The notes under the pieces were generated by a model that was not told the origin of the DNA, searched no databases, and saw only the letters and a program-made list of their open reading frames with translations. The translations under genes and the position numbers were made by a program. A stretch of 64,000 nt of DNA from CBDFGN01 sp965247065 (GTDB taxonomy: Bacteria > Bacteroidota > Bacteroidia > Cytophagales > Cyclobacteriaceae): NCBI GenBank assembly GCA_965247065.1, contig CBDFGN010000006.1, positions 1,240,001 through 1,304,000 of the forward strand, in the 5' to 3' direction. Of this stretch, positions 8,198-17,470 are shown piece by piece (position 1 is the stretch's first letter; the number at the start of each line of letters is the position of its first letter).

Positions 8198-9479
8198 TTT
8201 AGAGAGCTTTTTCCGGAAGGGGCTCGGGGCACAACGCTTCGAGTACGTAGAGGATGATTGGGTGGAACTCGAAGCCAAATTGGATGAGGCAGACAGGTCC
8301 CGGGCCCTATTCTGGAGAAATGTACTGGCTGCGACTGCCGTAGTAATCGGGTTGGCGCTATTGTTATTCAATTTAGCCGGAGATGCTGATCTGAAGGAGG
8401 AGTCTTCCTCGACCACCGTTCACCCGGATCGCCTGGACCACCTGGAACTGGATGGTGAGGAAGGAATAGAGAGACAATCATTGAAATCCGCGGAAACTTT
8501 GGACAAGGAAGAGGATTCGCAATACAGTCCTGACGACGAAGATACTTCAACTGATCCCTCTTCTCCCCAAACTGAACAGGCCAAGCTTGCCCGATCTGAA
8601 CAGCTCCCTGGGACAAACGCACCTTCTGAGATCCCTCACGACGCGGCATCGTTGAGCCCGTCAAATGCTCAAATTATTGGTCAGATCCAGATTAATGATA
8701 TAATGACCTCTGCAGTTGGAACCACCCTTCGAACCAAATCAGCTGGTAGGTTCAATGAGCTCGAATTGGCTAAGGGGCCGGTGGTAGGGGTAGGACTCAG
8801 CGCTTCCGACATGGGCGAGGAACCTTTCCCTGAGAGGGGTCGTGACTCTCGATTTGCCTTGGGGTTGATGCTCGGTCCGGACGTCAGTTCAGTTGGAATG
8901 TCTGATTACACGAGTCCTGGATTAAGCCTCGGCATGAATCTTGAATATTACATTCTAAGCAGATTGACGTTTAATGGCGGCCTAATAGTGGGGACCAAGA
9001 AATACATGGCCAAGGGTAGAGAATATGGCAAGGGTAGAGGTCTGTGGACCCGTGGGGTTGTCCCTGACACTACTATGGGCTCCTGTTTGGTGTTAGATAT
9101 CCCAATAAATGTAAGATTCTATCCGGTAGCAGGAGACCGCCATCGTCTATTTGTGAGCACTGGTATTTCATCCTATATATTCCTTACCGAAGATTATGAT
9201 TTTCTCTATGCAGTTAATGCCCCGGATCTGATTCAGGGTTGGGAGGGCAAAAATGAAGTTCAGAATTATTTTGGGGTCGTGAATTTATCACTTGGCTATG
9301 AACTGCGCTTAGAACGGCATTTGCACCTCCAAGTAGAGCCATTTTTTAAATTACCCCTAGATCAATTAGGGTTCGGAAACGTTGAATTGCTCTCGACGGG
9401 CGTCTATTTCACTCTAAAATACAGGTTTCAGCGCCGTCGACAGCACTTGGCCGGGGAATCTTCCAAATCGACCGAATAG
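8175..9479 (+). CDS. Sigma-coupled membrane protein with barrel-like C-terminus
   Basis: 434 residues. The N-terminal ~45 are cytoplasmic-like and charged (KDNLESFFRKGLGAQRFEY), followed by one transmembrane helix at about 47-68 (VLAATAVVIGLALLLFNLAG). Residues about 70-185 form an acidic, Ser/Thr-rich linker. The last ~220 residues have alternating aromatic strands typical of Bacteroidota outer-membrane barrels, ending in YFTLKYRFQ. The overlap with the sigma-factor gene suggests an anti-sigma role for the N-terminus. If the barrel call is right, one chain would reach from inner to outer membrane. No known domain name can be given from sight. Confidence 0.72.
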   Translation: MSKKRKDNLESFFRKGLGAQRFEYVEDDWVELEAKLDEADRSRALFWRNVLAATAVVIGLALLLFNLAGDADLKEESSSTTVHPDRLDHLELDGEEGIERQSLKSAETLDKEEDSQYSPDDEDTSTDPSSPQTEQAKLARSEQLPGTNAPSEIPHDAASLSPSNAQIIGQIQINDIMTSAVGTTLRTKSAGRFNELELAKGPVVGVGLSASDMGEEPFPERGRDSRFALGLMLGPDVSSVGMSDYTSPGLSLGMNLEYYILSRLTFNGGLIVGTKKYMAKGREYGKGRGLWTRGVVPDTTMGSCLVLDIPINVRFYPVAGDRHRLFVSTGISSYIFLTEDYDFLYAVNAPDLIQGWEGKNEVQNYFGVVNLSLGYELRLERHLHLQVEPFFKLPLDQLGFGNVELLSTGVYFTLKYRFQRRRQHLAGESSKSTE

Positions 9480-9502
9480 CCTGACTATACAAACCTTCAA
9501 AT

Positions 9503-10045
9503 ATGAGAAACGATACAAAATTGGACTTTGGCATTCAGCTTACCGACCATAGTGGCATGCTGCGGCCGTTTGCCATGAAGCTAACCCAGGATTCGCAAGA
9601 AGCCAACGATTTGGTGCAGGACACTCTTTTGAAAGCATTAATCCACCGGGATAAATTCAGAGTTGATTCGAATCTCAGGGCCTGGCTGATGACCATTATG
9701 AAAAACACCTTTATTAACGGCCGAAAAAGAGCCAGTCGAATTGTCAAACTCGATACCAGCAATGATTTTGAGATTAACCGTATTAGCAATTTTACTGTAG
9801 ATAATCTGGGTCCTTCACATCTGAACTTTAAGGAGATTCTCAAATTGATAAGAAAGGTTGAGGGAAATTATCGCAAGGCTTTCCTCCTTCACGTGGCGGG
9901 TTACAAATATGAAGAGATTGCCCAGAATTTGGATATCCCCTTGGGAACGGTCAAGGTTAGAATTCATAGGGCACGAAAAACCCTACGCCATAATCTACAG
10001 CCGCTTGCAAACCGCAGCTCTTTTAGACCTTCCGGCGGAGAGTAA
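9503..10045 (+). CDS. Second ECF-type RNA polymerase sigma factor
   Basis: 180-residue sigma-70-family protein, 23 bases downstream of the barrel-like gene. Region 2 lies at about 15-75 (LRPFAMKLTQDSQEANDLVQ, DTLLKAL, LRAWLMTIMKNTFINGRKR). Region 4 lies at about 115-165 (YRKAFLLHVAGYKYEEIAQ, LDIPLGTVKVRIHRARKTLR). This is the short, widespread Bacteroidota type. No dedicated anti-sigma gene follows; it may be controlled by the upstream membrane protein or act alone. Confidence 0.9.
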   Translation: MRNDTKLDFGIQLTDHSGMLRPFAMKLTQDSQEANDLVQDTLLKALIHRDKFRVDSNLRAWLMTIMKNTFINGRKRASRIVKLDTSNDFEINRISNFTVDNLGPSHLNFKEILKLIRKVEGNYRKAFLLHVAGYKYEEIAQNLDIPLGTVKVRIHRARKTLRHNLQPLANRSSFRPSGGE

Positions 10046-10555
10046 TTCTCCCTGGAAATCTTGTTTTTTGTACTCCATGGGTTTAGCCCGTGACTAACGG
10101 ACAAAATTTTCAAGCCTGCGGTACCATAAGCAAGAAGCAAGGCTTCCCCGGAAATTGTTTTGTCCAACCAAATTCGATCGTTCTGGTCTTTGTCTGCAAC
10201 TCCAGATCGAAATCCTGAAAATTCTTCTATAGTCATCAATAGTCGACAATTCCCCATACGGAATTGTGCTCCGACATGTTCAAGGAATGGGCAAAAAGCC
10301 CTGGACTTGCCGAAGATACCGGCTTTAGTAATTGCGATTGAAAAGTATTAGTTCGATAATTCGATGACTTGGTCCAGAACCAGCGATACAACCATCACCC
10401 TGGAATAAATAAGAAAAGGCACCAAGAATTCGCAAATCGCCCTATTGAGGCCGATGCTTTAGGTTATTTGCCTAATTTACAGATTCAAGAAGTCATCGGC
10501 CAGCATCCAGAGAGTATCCGCTGCCCAACGTTTTTATACTAAGAAGCGACAAAAA
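10046..10555. other. 510-bp intergenic stretch
   Basis: No convincing gene. A minus-strand frame at 10060-10257 has protein-like composition (SGEALLLAYGTAGLKILSVS), but its end overlaps the sigma-factor gene and it matches nothing I recognise, so it could be a gene remnant. It likely contains the promoter of the aldolase gene. No RNA gene or strong hairpin was seen. Confidence 0.4.
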
Positions 10556-11635
10556 ATGAACCAAGAAGAAATTACTTTAAGATCCGGGATCCTTCATCAC
10601 GATGAAGTTAGTGATCTGTTCCGCTACGGCAATCGGAGCAACTTTGCCTTGCCGGCCGTTAACGTTATTGGCAGCAGCTCCATCAATGCCACCCTCGAGA
10701 CAGCAGCTTTGGTCAATTCCCCAGTTATTATTCAATTATCCAATGGGGGAGCCGTATTTGTAGCCGGTAAAGGATCTCCCAATGAACAACAACGGGCCGC
10801 TGTCGCCGGATCCGTTTCCGCGGCTCATCATGTACATATAATGGCTGAAAAATACGAAGTCCCGGTAGTACTTCATACCGATCACTGCTCCCGCAATCTG
10901 CTCCCCTGGATAGACGGGCTATTGGACGAGAGCGAGAAATTCTTTGACAGGCATGGATATCCCTTGTATAGTTCCCACATGATCGACTTATCCATTGAAC
11001 CCATTGAGCAGAATATTGAGACTAGTTGTCGCTATCTTGAAAGAATGGCACCGCTAGGGGTAACTTTGGAAATAGAATTGGGGATTACCGGAGGTGAAGA
11101 AGACGGCGTGGACCACTCTGGAATGGAGGATTCAAGGTTGTACACTCAGCCAGAGGATGTTGCCTTTGCTTATGAGGAACTGGGAAAAATAAGTCAGAAT
11201 TTTACCATTGCCGCTGCCTTTGGCAACGTACACGGGGTTTACAAGCCGGGCAACGTCAAATTGACTCCCATCGTCCTTAAGAACTGCCAGGATTACATTC
11301 AGGATAAATTCAACACCCACCCTAACCCGGTAAATTTTGTTTTCCACGGAGGATCCGGCTCGGACAAGCGCAAGATCACAGAGGCGATTGAATACGGTGC
11401 CATTAAGATGAACATTGACACTGATTTGCAGTGGGCCTATTGGGATGGGATCAGGGTCTTTTATCAGGAAAATCAAGACTACCTGCAGGGACAAATTGGC
11501 AATCCAGATGGAGCAGAAAAGCCTAACAAGAAATTCTATGATCCCAGGAATTGGCTGAGAATTGCTGAGAAAAGTTTTGTTGAAAGACTGAAGGAAGCTT
11601 TTGAAGACCTGAATGCCCTGAACAGAATTCCTTGA
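10556..11635 (+). CDS. fbaA: Fructose-bisphosphate aldolase, class II
   Basis: Zinc-dependent aldolase interconverting fructose 1,6-bisphosphate with dihydroxyacetone phosphate and glyceraldehyde 3-phosphate. 359 residues is the normal FbaA-type length. Visible hallmarks are VVLHTDHCSRNLLPWIDG (zinc His and proton-relay Asp), LEIELGITGGEEDGVD, GNVHGVYKPGNVKL, FHGGSGSDKRKI and INTD-like MNIDTDLQWAYWDG. There is no signal peptide. It stands alone between intergenic gaps and should be a core glycolytic/gluconeogenic enzyme. Confidence 0.96.
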   Translation: MNQEEITLRSGILHHDEVSDLFRYGNRSNFALPAVNVIGSSSINATLETAALVNSPVIIQLSNGGAVFVAGKGSPNEQQRAAVAGSVSAAHHVHIMAEKYEVPVVLHTDHCSRNLLPWIDGLLDESEKFFDRHGYPLYSSHMIDLSIEPIEQNIETSCRYLERMAPLGVTLEIELGITGGEEDGVDHSGMEDSRLYTQPEDVAFAYEELGKISQNFTIAAAFGNVHGVYKPGNVKLTPIVLKNCQDYIQDKFNTHPNPVNFVFHGGSGSDKRKITEAIEYGAIKMNIDTDLQWAYWDGIRVFYQENQDYLQGQIGNPDGAEKPNKKFYDPRNWLRIAEKSFVERLKEAFEDLNALNRIP

Positions 11636-11797
11636 GCAAAATTTCAAGGTCGATCAATGTATCAGGCGTGCTGGGGGCTTAATTTTGGGCCTTAGTGTCA
11701 TCGCATGAGTTGCATGTTTGGGATTTCACGAAAGTTTTGACCCGGTGATTGGCTTTGAATTTTCCTAAGCCTATATTTCGAAAACCAAATAACAACT

Positions 11798-12646
11798 ATG
11801 GAGCCCCATCAAATTGAAATTCGAAATCAGCAACGAGACTCCTGGAATGCTTTTTCACCCGGATGGCAAAAATGGGATGACTATACCATGGACTTCTTGA
11901 AAATCCAGGGAGATCACATCGTCGATGCCCTTGATTTGAAGCCGAATCACAAAGTTTTGGATGTGGCTACTGGCACCGGAGAACCAGGATTGACTATGGC
12001 TTCTTTGGTTGATCGAGGAAGCGTATCAGCCGTTGACCTATCAGAAAAGATGCTAGAAATCGCCAGGCAAAAGGCCTCCATCAAGGGCCTTACGAACTTC
12101 GATACCAAAACCGCGGATGTGTCGGAATTACCTTACGAGGATTCAACTTTCGACGCCGTCAGCTGCCGGCTCGGATTTATGTTCTTCCCGGACTTGAGCC
12201 TGGCTGCAAAAGAAATCCATCGCGTACTGAAGCCCGGAGGTCGGATCGCCACTACGGTATGGGGAAATCCCGAAAAGAATATTTGGATCACGGCCATGAT
12301 GGGCACGATCAAGAAGAACATGGATCTTCCTGAAACTGGCCCAGACGCTCCTGGCATATTCAGATGCGCCCGTCCGGGTTATGTAGGAGCCCTGTTTGCA
12401 CAACAGAGAACGATGCACTCCGAGGAAAAGGAAATCACTGGATTTATGCATTGCAGCTCCACGGATGAATATTGGGAATTGATGAACGATGTAGCCGCTC
12501 CCGTGGTTGCAGCTCTTAAAACGGCAGATGAAGAAACCCGGTCTCGGATCAAGACCGAGGTCTATCAGCTGATCGATCAAAATGCCCCGGGAGAGGAAAA
12601 GAATCTGCAATTTCAGGCGAGGCTTATCACTTTAGTAAAACCATAA
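11798..12646 (+). CDS. Class I SAM-dependent methyltransferase (UbiE-like)
   Basis: 282-residue Rossmann-fold methyltransferase. Motif I is VLDVATGTGEPGL (about 50-62), motif II ALDL-like VSAVDLSEKMLEIARQKA, then ELPYEDSTFDAVSCRLGFMF and LKPGGRIATTVWG. This is the Methyltransf_11/UbiE pattern, but the C-terminal half differs from ubiquinone/menaquinone enzymes, so the substrate is unknown. Six bases separate it from the next gene, a Gfo/Idh/MocA oxidoreductase, so the two are probably one operon. Confidence 0.9.
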   Translation: MEPHQIEIRNQQRDSWNAFSPGWQKWDDYTMDFLKIQGDHIVDALDLKPNHKVLDVATGTGEPGLTMASLVDRGSVSAVDLSEKMLEIARQKASIKGLTNFDTKTADVSELPYEDSTFDAVSCRLGFMFFPDLSLAAKEIHRVLKPGGRIATTVWGNPEKNIWITAMMGTIKKNMDLPETGPDAPGIFRCARPGYVGALFAQQRTMHSEEKEITGFMHCSSTDEYWELMNDVAAPVVAALKTADEETRSRIKTEVYQLIDQNAPGEEKNLQFQARLITLVKP

Positions 12647-12652
12647 CTCACA

Positions 12653-13762
12653 ATGAGCAAGAAGATAAAAGTAGCCATCATTGGGCTGGGATTTGGTGCC
12701 GAGTTTATTCCAATATACCAGAAACATAACTCCGCTGAAATGCATGCCATCTGCCAGCGAACCAGGGAAAAACTGGACCAGATTGGCGACACTTTTGGGG
12801 TTGAGAAACGGTACTCGGACTATAACGAACTTCTAAGAGATCCGGACGTTGATGCCGTTCACATTAACTCCCCAATTCCTGATCACGCCGAACAAGCCAT
12901 AGCCGCTTTGAGGGCTGGAAAACACGTGGCCTGCACCGTACCGATGGCCACTTCGGTAGAAGACTGCCGTCAAATTGTGGAGCTGGTGGAGCAGACTGGC
13001 CTGAGCTATATGATGATGGAGACCGTGATCTATAGTAGAGAGTTTCTATTTGTGAAGGAGTTGTTCGAGTCCGGAGAACTGGGTAAGATTCAATTTCTCA
13101 GGGCCAGCCATCAGCAGGAAATGGCTGGCTGGCCTGGCTACTGGGAGGGATTACCGCCTATGCATTATGCAACCCATTGCGTGGGCCCGGTTGTGGCTCT
13201 TCCCCGGGCTGAAGCAGAATACGTTTCTTGCTTTGGATCGGGCAGAATCGATGATGATCTGATCGTAAAATACGGATCACCCTTTGCCATCGAAACGTGC
13301 CACATAAAGTTCAAGGATTCCGATTTGTCAGCCGAAATCACTCGCTCCCTGTTTAATACAGCCCGTCAGTATCGAGAAAGCTTCGATGTGTATGGCTCTA
13401 AGAAATCGTTTGAATGGACCCTTATTGAAAATGAGGATTCCGTGATCCATACTGGCGAGTCCCCGGAAAAAGTCAAAGTCCCGGACTATGCTCATTTATT
13501 GCCAGCGGAGATTGCGCCTTTCACGTCTGCCGGAGTTTATGATGAAGGCGATCATCAACATCTTTCGTTCATTCAGGGGTCGGGACATGGAGGTTCCCAT
13601 CCACACTTGGTGCACGAATTCCTAATGTCCCTGGTCGAAGAGAGGGATCCTTATCCCAACGCAAGACAGTCGGCCAATATTACTTGCGTGGGTATTTTGG
13701 CTCATGAATCCGCAATGAGCCACGGAGATGTAAAAAGATTACCCGAATTCACTCTATCGTAG
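12653..13762 (+). CDS. Gfo/Idh/MocA-family oxidoreductase
   Basis: 369-residue NAD(P)-dependent sugar or cyclitol dehydrogenase family member. The N-terminal Rossmann motif is VAIIGLGFGAEFIPIYQ, then INSPIPDHAEQAIAALRAGK and HVACTVPMATSVEDC, where the usual EKP is replaced by TVP. The C-terminal domain has HYATHCVGPVVALP and HGGSHPHLVHEFL. It lacks a signal peptide, so it is cytoplasmic. Probably co-transcribed with the methyltransferase just upstream. Substrate unknown; loss of the conserved Lys of EKP may indicate a changed mechanism. Confidence 0.9.
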   Translation: MSKKIKVAIIGLGFGAEFIPIYQKHNSAEMHAICQRTREKLDQIGDTFGVEKRYSDYNELLRDPDVDAVHINSPIPDHAEQAIAALRAGKHVACTVPMATSVEDCRQIVELVEQTGLSYMMMETVIYSREFLFVKELFESGELGKIQFLRASHQQEMAGWPGYWEGLPPMHYATHCVGPVVALPRAEAEYVSCFGSGRIDDDLIVKYGSPFAIETCHIKFKDSDLSAEITRSLFNTARQYRESFDVYGSKKSFEWTLIENEDSVIHTGESPEKVKVPDYAHLLPAEIAPFTSAGVYDEGDHQHLSFIQGSGHGGSHPHLVHEFLMSLVEERDPYPNARQSANITCVGILAHESAMSHGDVKRLPEFTLS

Positions 13763-13853
13763 ACCGATGATCCTCTGAGAAGCATATTACGGATCGGCAG
13801 AATGACTCGGGGAAAGATGCGTTTCTTTTGGGGAACGGTTATCGTCTGAAGAC

Positions 13854-14759
13854 CTACGGATTGTCCTGAGGGTAAATAAACAAGACCGAGTCAGAGAGCA
13901 CAACCGAACCAAATACTCCAATGGCTCCCCCCTCAATTTTGCTTTTCAGGAACAATGGCTCCACAAATGGGTTGACGACCGTAACCAATTGCTCATCCAA
14001 CTCCTCGTAAAAAGCAGCTGCCTTGGGATCGAGTGATTGTATAAAAACCCAGGTGGAGTCGCCCTGGCTATATTCGAAGGACACTTCAACGAGCACATCC
14101 AAATTTCCTCCATCATTACCAATGTCATTAAAGATGGACCGGCCTAGGTCGGTAACCGGGAATTTGTCGTCTCCAGTGCAGTTTGAGGTCACTACGTCCA
14201 GTACATGCGCATGAGGGACGGTACGGTCTATTTTGCGGTTCATTTGGAAACGATAATAGTTTCTCTCTCCTGCTGCGTCAGTAAATTTGATTTTGACTCC
14301 GTCGTGACCGCCGTACACATCAAAGAACTCCTCTACATAGGTAATTTCGTCGATTACTGCAGAGCGATGACTCATCACTGTTGACGCCCGGTACGTTTTA
14401 CCCTCAAACTCGACCTCCAACTGGTATTCGATGCCAAATTGAACTGGTTTTACGCCACTATAAAACAGCGACCACCTGCACCTGAATTTGTCAAACACAG
14501 AATCTTCCTGCAACACCTCTGTACCCAGAGGATCGGTAACCCTTACCACGGCTCCTCGTGCAAAAACTTCCTGTGGCGTGACGTTTGGGTTGAAAAACGA
14601 AACCGCTCGGCTTACAAAAATTTGGAGGGCTTTGCCTTGGAACAACAGTCCCTCAATGAAAACCGAACCATCAAAATTAGTCGACGGGGTCACCGGGATT
14701 TCCTTCTCACAGGATAAATTAATCAACAATGCCAGGATTATAATTAATCTTGTTTTCAT
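13854..14759 (-). CDS. DUF4249 lipoprotein
   Basis: 301-residue exported lipoprotein: a basic start and hydrophobic stretch lead to the lipobox INLSCEKE. The mature part is beta-rich (VRVTDPLGTEVL, YQLEVEFEGKTYRASTVM), as in DUF4249 proteins that are encoded next to TonB-dependent receptors in Bacteroidota. Here the receptor gene ends one base upstream but is reduced to a stub, so this protein has probably lost its partner. Role: presumed surface or periplasmic accessory of outer-membrane import. Confidence 0.88.
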   Translation of the reverse strand: MKTRLIIILALLINLSCEKEIPVTPSTNFDGSVFIEGLLFQGKALQIFVSRAVSFFNPNVTPQEVFARGAVVRVTDPLGTEVLQEDSVFDKFRCRWSLFYSGVKPVQFGIEYQLEVEFEGKTYRASTVMSHRSAVIDEITYVEEFFDVYGGHDGVKIKFTDAAGERNYYRFQMNRKIDRTVPHAHVLDVVTSNCTGDDKFPVTDLGRSIFNDIGNDGGNLDVLVEVSFEYSQGDSTWVFIQSLDPKAAAFYEELDEQLVTVVNPFVEPLFLKSKIEGGAIGVFGSVVLSDSVLFIYPQDNP

Positions 14760-14760
14760 G

Positions 14761-15177
14761 TCAGAATTTGAAATTATAGGAGATACTGGGTATTATGGGT
14801 AGTAGGGTCACTTGGATGCCTTTGGGCTGATCGGTTCCTGGATCAACTGTTAAGTATATGAAGTACGGGTTTTGACGGCTGTATAGATTGTAAATCCCAA
14901 ACACCCATTCTGAGTAGAAATCCTTCTTGAAAAGCCTACTCTTTTTCCGATTAACTGCTGAAACGTCAAGCCGGTGATAGGCTGGCAGCCGCTGATTATT
15001 TCTCCCCTCGTACACATAATAATTGCCCTCAAACAAGGAAGGACCATGATGAGCTGGAAACCGCCCAACCGGAATCGTGAAGGCGGTCCCACTGTTGTAC
15101 ACAAAAACAGATGACAGGGTCCATCGTTCATTAACTTTGTATGAGCCTACGACAGACAGCACATGCCTTCGATCATA
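14761..15177 (-). pseudogene. TonB-dependent receptor, C-terminal fragment
   Basis: Only the last ~139 residues of an outer-membrane receptor of about 700-900 residues remain. The frame opens after a stop at 15178-15180 with YDRRHVLSVVGSYKVNERW, the common near-C-terminal segment of these barrels, and ends in the aromatic SISYNFKF. GTG 15160-15162 is the first possible start. Nothing resembling plug or signal peptide lies upstream, where the sequence turns into low-complexity intergenic DNA. Order receptor then DUF4249 is conserved. Confidence 0.85.
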
Positions 15178-15381
15178 TCAGTACCTGGAAAACAAGCATA
15201 TTAATCTGCTAGCTTCGCGGTAACTAGGGAGGGGATTGGTGGGATAAGGGTCTGGTCAGTTTAGATCGGTTGAGAGTCTGAAAAGTAGAAGAGCACACTT
15301 GAGAGTTGAGACTCCGGACCTTTAACATCCGATCTCCGACATGCCAACAAACTGCAAAATGTTTAGGTCCGCTTTCGAGCC

Positions 15382-16161
15382 ATGGCGAGTTTTCAATACT
15401 TCCAAACTGCTCTTATGGTAGAATACCACCTGACTCAATTAGAATGGGCTGTGGCATTATTGGCCAGTTTCATAGTAGGCGTGCATAAGGCCGGCATCAA
15501 GGGAATTGGGATTATCCTCGTGGCAACGTTCGCTGTATTATTTGGTGGTAAGCCTTCAACGGGCATTTTGCTTCCTCTTTTGATTTCAGGTGACATTTTC
15601 GCCGTTTTCTATTATCACCGCCATGCCGAGTGGAAATATTTATTCAAATTATTGCCATGGATGGTCATTGGAGTACTCCTTGGGGCATGGTTTGGAGAAG
15701 GATTATCTGAGAATGTGTTCAAAAAGGGAATGGCGATTATCATTCTTACCAGCGTCGTTATCATGTTTTGGTGGGATCAGCGAAAATCCAGCCAGGTACC
15801 TCAACATTGGACTTTCTCTAGTGGTATGGGATTGGTCGCTGGATTTACTACGATGGTTGGGAATTTGGCTGGTTCTTTTTCGAATCTTTATTTTTTGGCT
15901 ATGCGATCCCGCAAGAAGAACTTCATTGGAACGACCGCCTGGCTATTTCTTTTCATTAACCTATTCAAGGTTCCATTCCACGTTTTAAGCTGGGGTACAA
16001 TTCACATAAGTTCGTTGAAGCTAAACCTGATCCTATTGCCTGCACTCATCCTGGGGTTTTTAATGGGAGTTCGGTTTGTAAAGCTCTTCCAAGAAACCCA
16101 CTTCCGGAAATTCATTTTGATCGCTACTGCAATCGGAGCGATTGTGATCTTTTTCAGGTAA
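15382..16161 (+). CDS. TauE/SafE-family sulfite/anion exporter
   Basis: 259-residue integral membrane protein with about eight hydrophobic helices. The N-terminal repeat includes VGVHKAGIKGIGIILVATFA, the family's signature near helix 2, and the second repeat has SGMGLVAGFTTMVGNLAGS. Expected to move organosulfonates, sulfite or related anions across the inner membrane. ATG 15382 is the furthest sensible start; ATG 15415 is an alternative. Sulfatase genes are elsewhere in the window, so a sulfur link is possible but not shown. Confidence 0.9.
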   Translation: MASFQYFQTALMVEYHLTQLEWAVALLASFIVGVHKAGIKGIGIILVATFAVLFGGKPSTGILLPLLISGDIFAVFYYHRHAEWKYLFKLLPWMVIGVLLGAWFGEGLSENVFKKGMAIIILTSVVIMFWWDQRKSSQVPQHWTFSSGMGLVAGFTTMVGNLAGSFSNLYFLAMRSRKKNFIGTTAWLFLFINLFKVPFHVLSWGTIHISSLKLNLILLPALILGFLMGVRFVKLFQETHFRKFILIATAIGAIVIFFR

Positions 16162-16450
16162 AGACTCCCGATGGTGGCTTGCTGGACTCTAATTGAAGTT
16201 ATTGAAGTAAACCGTTAATTGACCGGTACCAGTCTGCCTCGGTGAGGTACCATATTAGTGTGGTATACTCAGAGTGATCATCATTTCCATGAGCAATTCC
16301 TGGTCTCGTTGGAAAGGGCGCCGATAAGCATATCCCCGGCGTCTTCAAATCATAGTGAAAAGAGGAGAGTCACCTTCCCGGATCGCAGAATTGCATCAGT
16401 AACTGGCACTCCCAAGGCACCGGATAATCTATGCTTTTGAAGATCCCTGA

Positions 16451-17302
16451 TTAGTGTTGACCACTTTTGGTTAATAATTCATCATTAAATATGGACAATG
16501 AAGGTCTTCGGTTAATTGGCAACAAGGACCAGTCCTTTTCAAAATCCATGGGTGAAACATCGTTTAAGTTTTCATGGGTTCTTTTTTGATTATAATGGTC
16601 AACCGCTCTTTTGACATACCTTTTCAGTTGATAGAAATTGGTCGGCTTCCAGTAATGCAAATATTCTTCTTTCAAGGTCCTGTGAAAGCGCTCTGCATAC
16701 GCATTATCCTGAGCGGTTAGCCCCATGCTGATATCACATCGGTTGGATTTTAGTAGGTCTACATATTCTTCGTAGATGTATTGACCTCCTCTGTCGGAAT
16801 GATGGATCCGGGGAGGGGGATGATCTTTCAAGGCAATGAGCAATGCCTTTACGTTCGCTGTAGCCCGCATATGATCCGATACCTGGTAGCCTACTATTTT
16901 TCGGGTATAGACATCCAGAATAAAGACCCCGTAATAAAACCGGTTTCCCACTTCTATGAAGGTGATGTCTGATTGCCAGACCGTTGAAGGAGACGTTAGT
17001 TCAAATCCTTTGATCAGGTTTGGATAATAAAGCTTCGAAGCCCGGGTAGTTCGTTTATAGTTCTTGGCTCTTCTCAAACGGTAACCAAGACTCATTAAAA
17101 GGTCTACAAAGCGATCTCTGCCGATAAATCCGGGTTTTAAGGTCCGGTACATTTTTTCCACCCCACAACCAGGATGTTCCTGGCGTATCCCATCAGCTTC
17201 CAGGACCAGCTGTTCTACCTTTTGATCAAAGACAGCTTGCCTGGTTGCATACTGATGTATTGCCTGTTTGCTGATTCCTATGGCACGATAGAGCTGATTC
17301 AT
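16451..17302 (-). CDS. IS3-family transposase OrfB, extra copy
   Basis: 283-residue integrase-fold transposase identical to the one at 17471-18322. DDE residues are visible in WQSDITFIEV, IHHSDRGGQY and NAYAERFHRTLKEE. The ATG follows an orfA fragment that lost its N-terminal two thirds, so no full OrfAB fusion can be made from this copy; expression would need an independent start. Confidence 0.93.
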   Translation of the reverse strand: MNQLYRAIGISKQAIHQYATRQAVFDQKVEQLVLEADGIRQEHPGCGVEKMYRTLKPGFIGRDRFVDLLMSLGYRLRRAKNYKRTTRASKLYYPNLIKGFELTSPSTVWQSDITFIEVGNRFYYGVFILDVYTRKIVGYQVSDHMRATANVKALLIALKDHPPPRIHHSDRGGQYIYEEYVDLLKSNRCDISMGLTAQDNAYAERFHRTLKEEYLHYWKPTNFYQLKRYVKRAVDHYNQKRTHENLNDVSPMDFEKDWSLLPINRRPSLSIFNDELLTKSGQH

Positions 17303-17310
17303 CGAGAAAT

Positions 17311-17457
17311 TTACTTTCCTTTGGTTTTTCCGGAACCAGTTGATTGTGGGGTGTCGAAGTTTTTTTTCAGATCGATATCCAATTCCTCCTTGGCCAGATC
17401 GATCATCTTTTCGTAATAATCAATCTTGATCTGTTTTTGACCTACCACACGTTCCAA
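17311..17457 (-). pseudogene. IS3 orfA, 3' fragment
   Basis: Only the last 48 codons of orfA remain, from LERVVGQKQIKIDYYEKMID to the KTKGK stop. The fragment ends precisely where the complete element begins (17457/17458). It retains the A-rich slippery site but not the helix-turn-helix. Confidence 0.85.
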
Positions 17458-17470
17458 TGAAGATCCCTGA

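Larger units (their letters stand above)
16438..17457. repeat. Direct repeat copy 1 of the IS3 left 1020 bp
   Basis: Identical, as far as I can compare by eye, to 17458-18477. The repeat starts exactly at the terminal TGAAGA of the element and ends at GTTCCAA inside orfA. Before copy 1 the base is T, before copy 2 it is A; after copy 1 comes TGA and after copy 2 comes CTC. There is thus no extra homology at the junctions. Confidence 0.95.

Noticed and set aside
10060..10257. Minus-strand protein-like frame upstream of the aldolase
   Set aside because: Runs into the sigma-factor gene on the opposite strand and matches nothing known; noted only as a possible remnant.
16258..16440. 60-codon frame left of the IS3 element
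   Set aside because: Ends at the element boundary by chance and has no conserved features; the gap may hold fragments but none could be identified.
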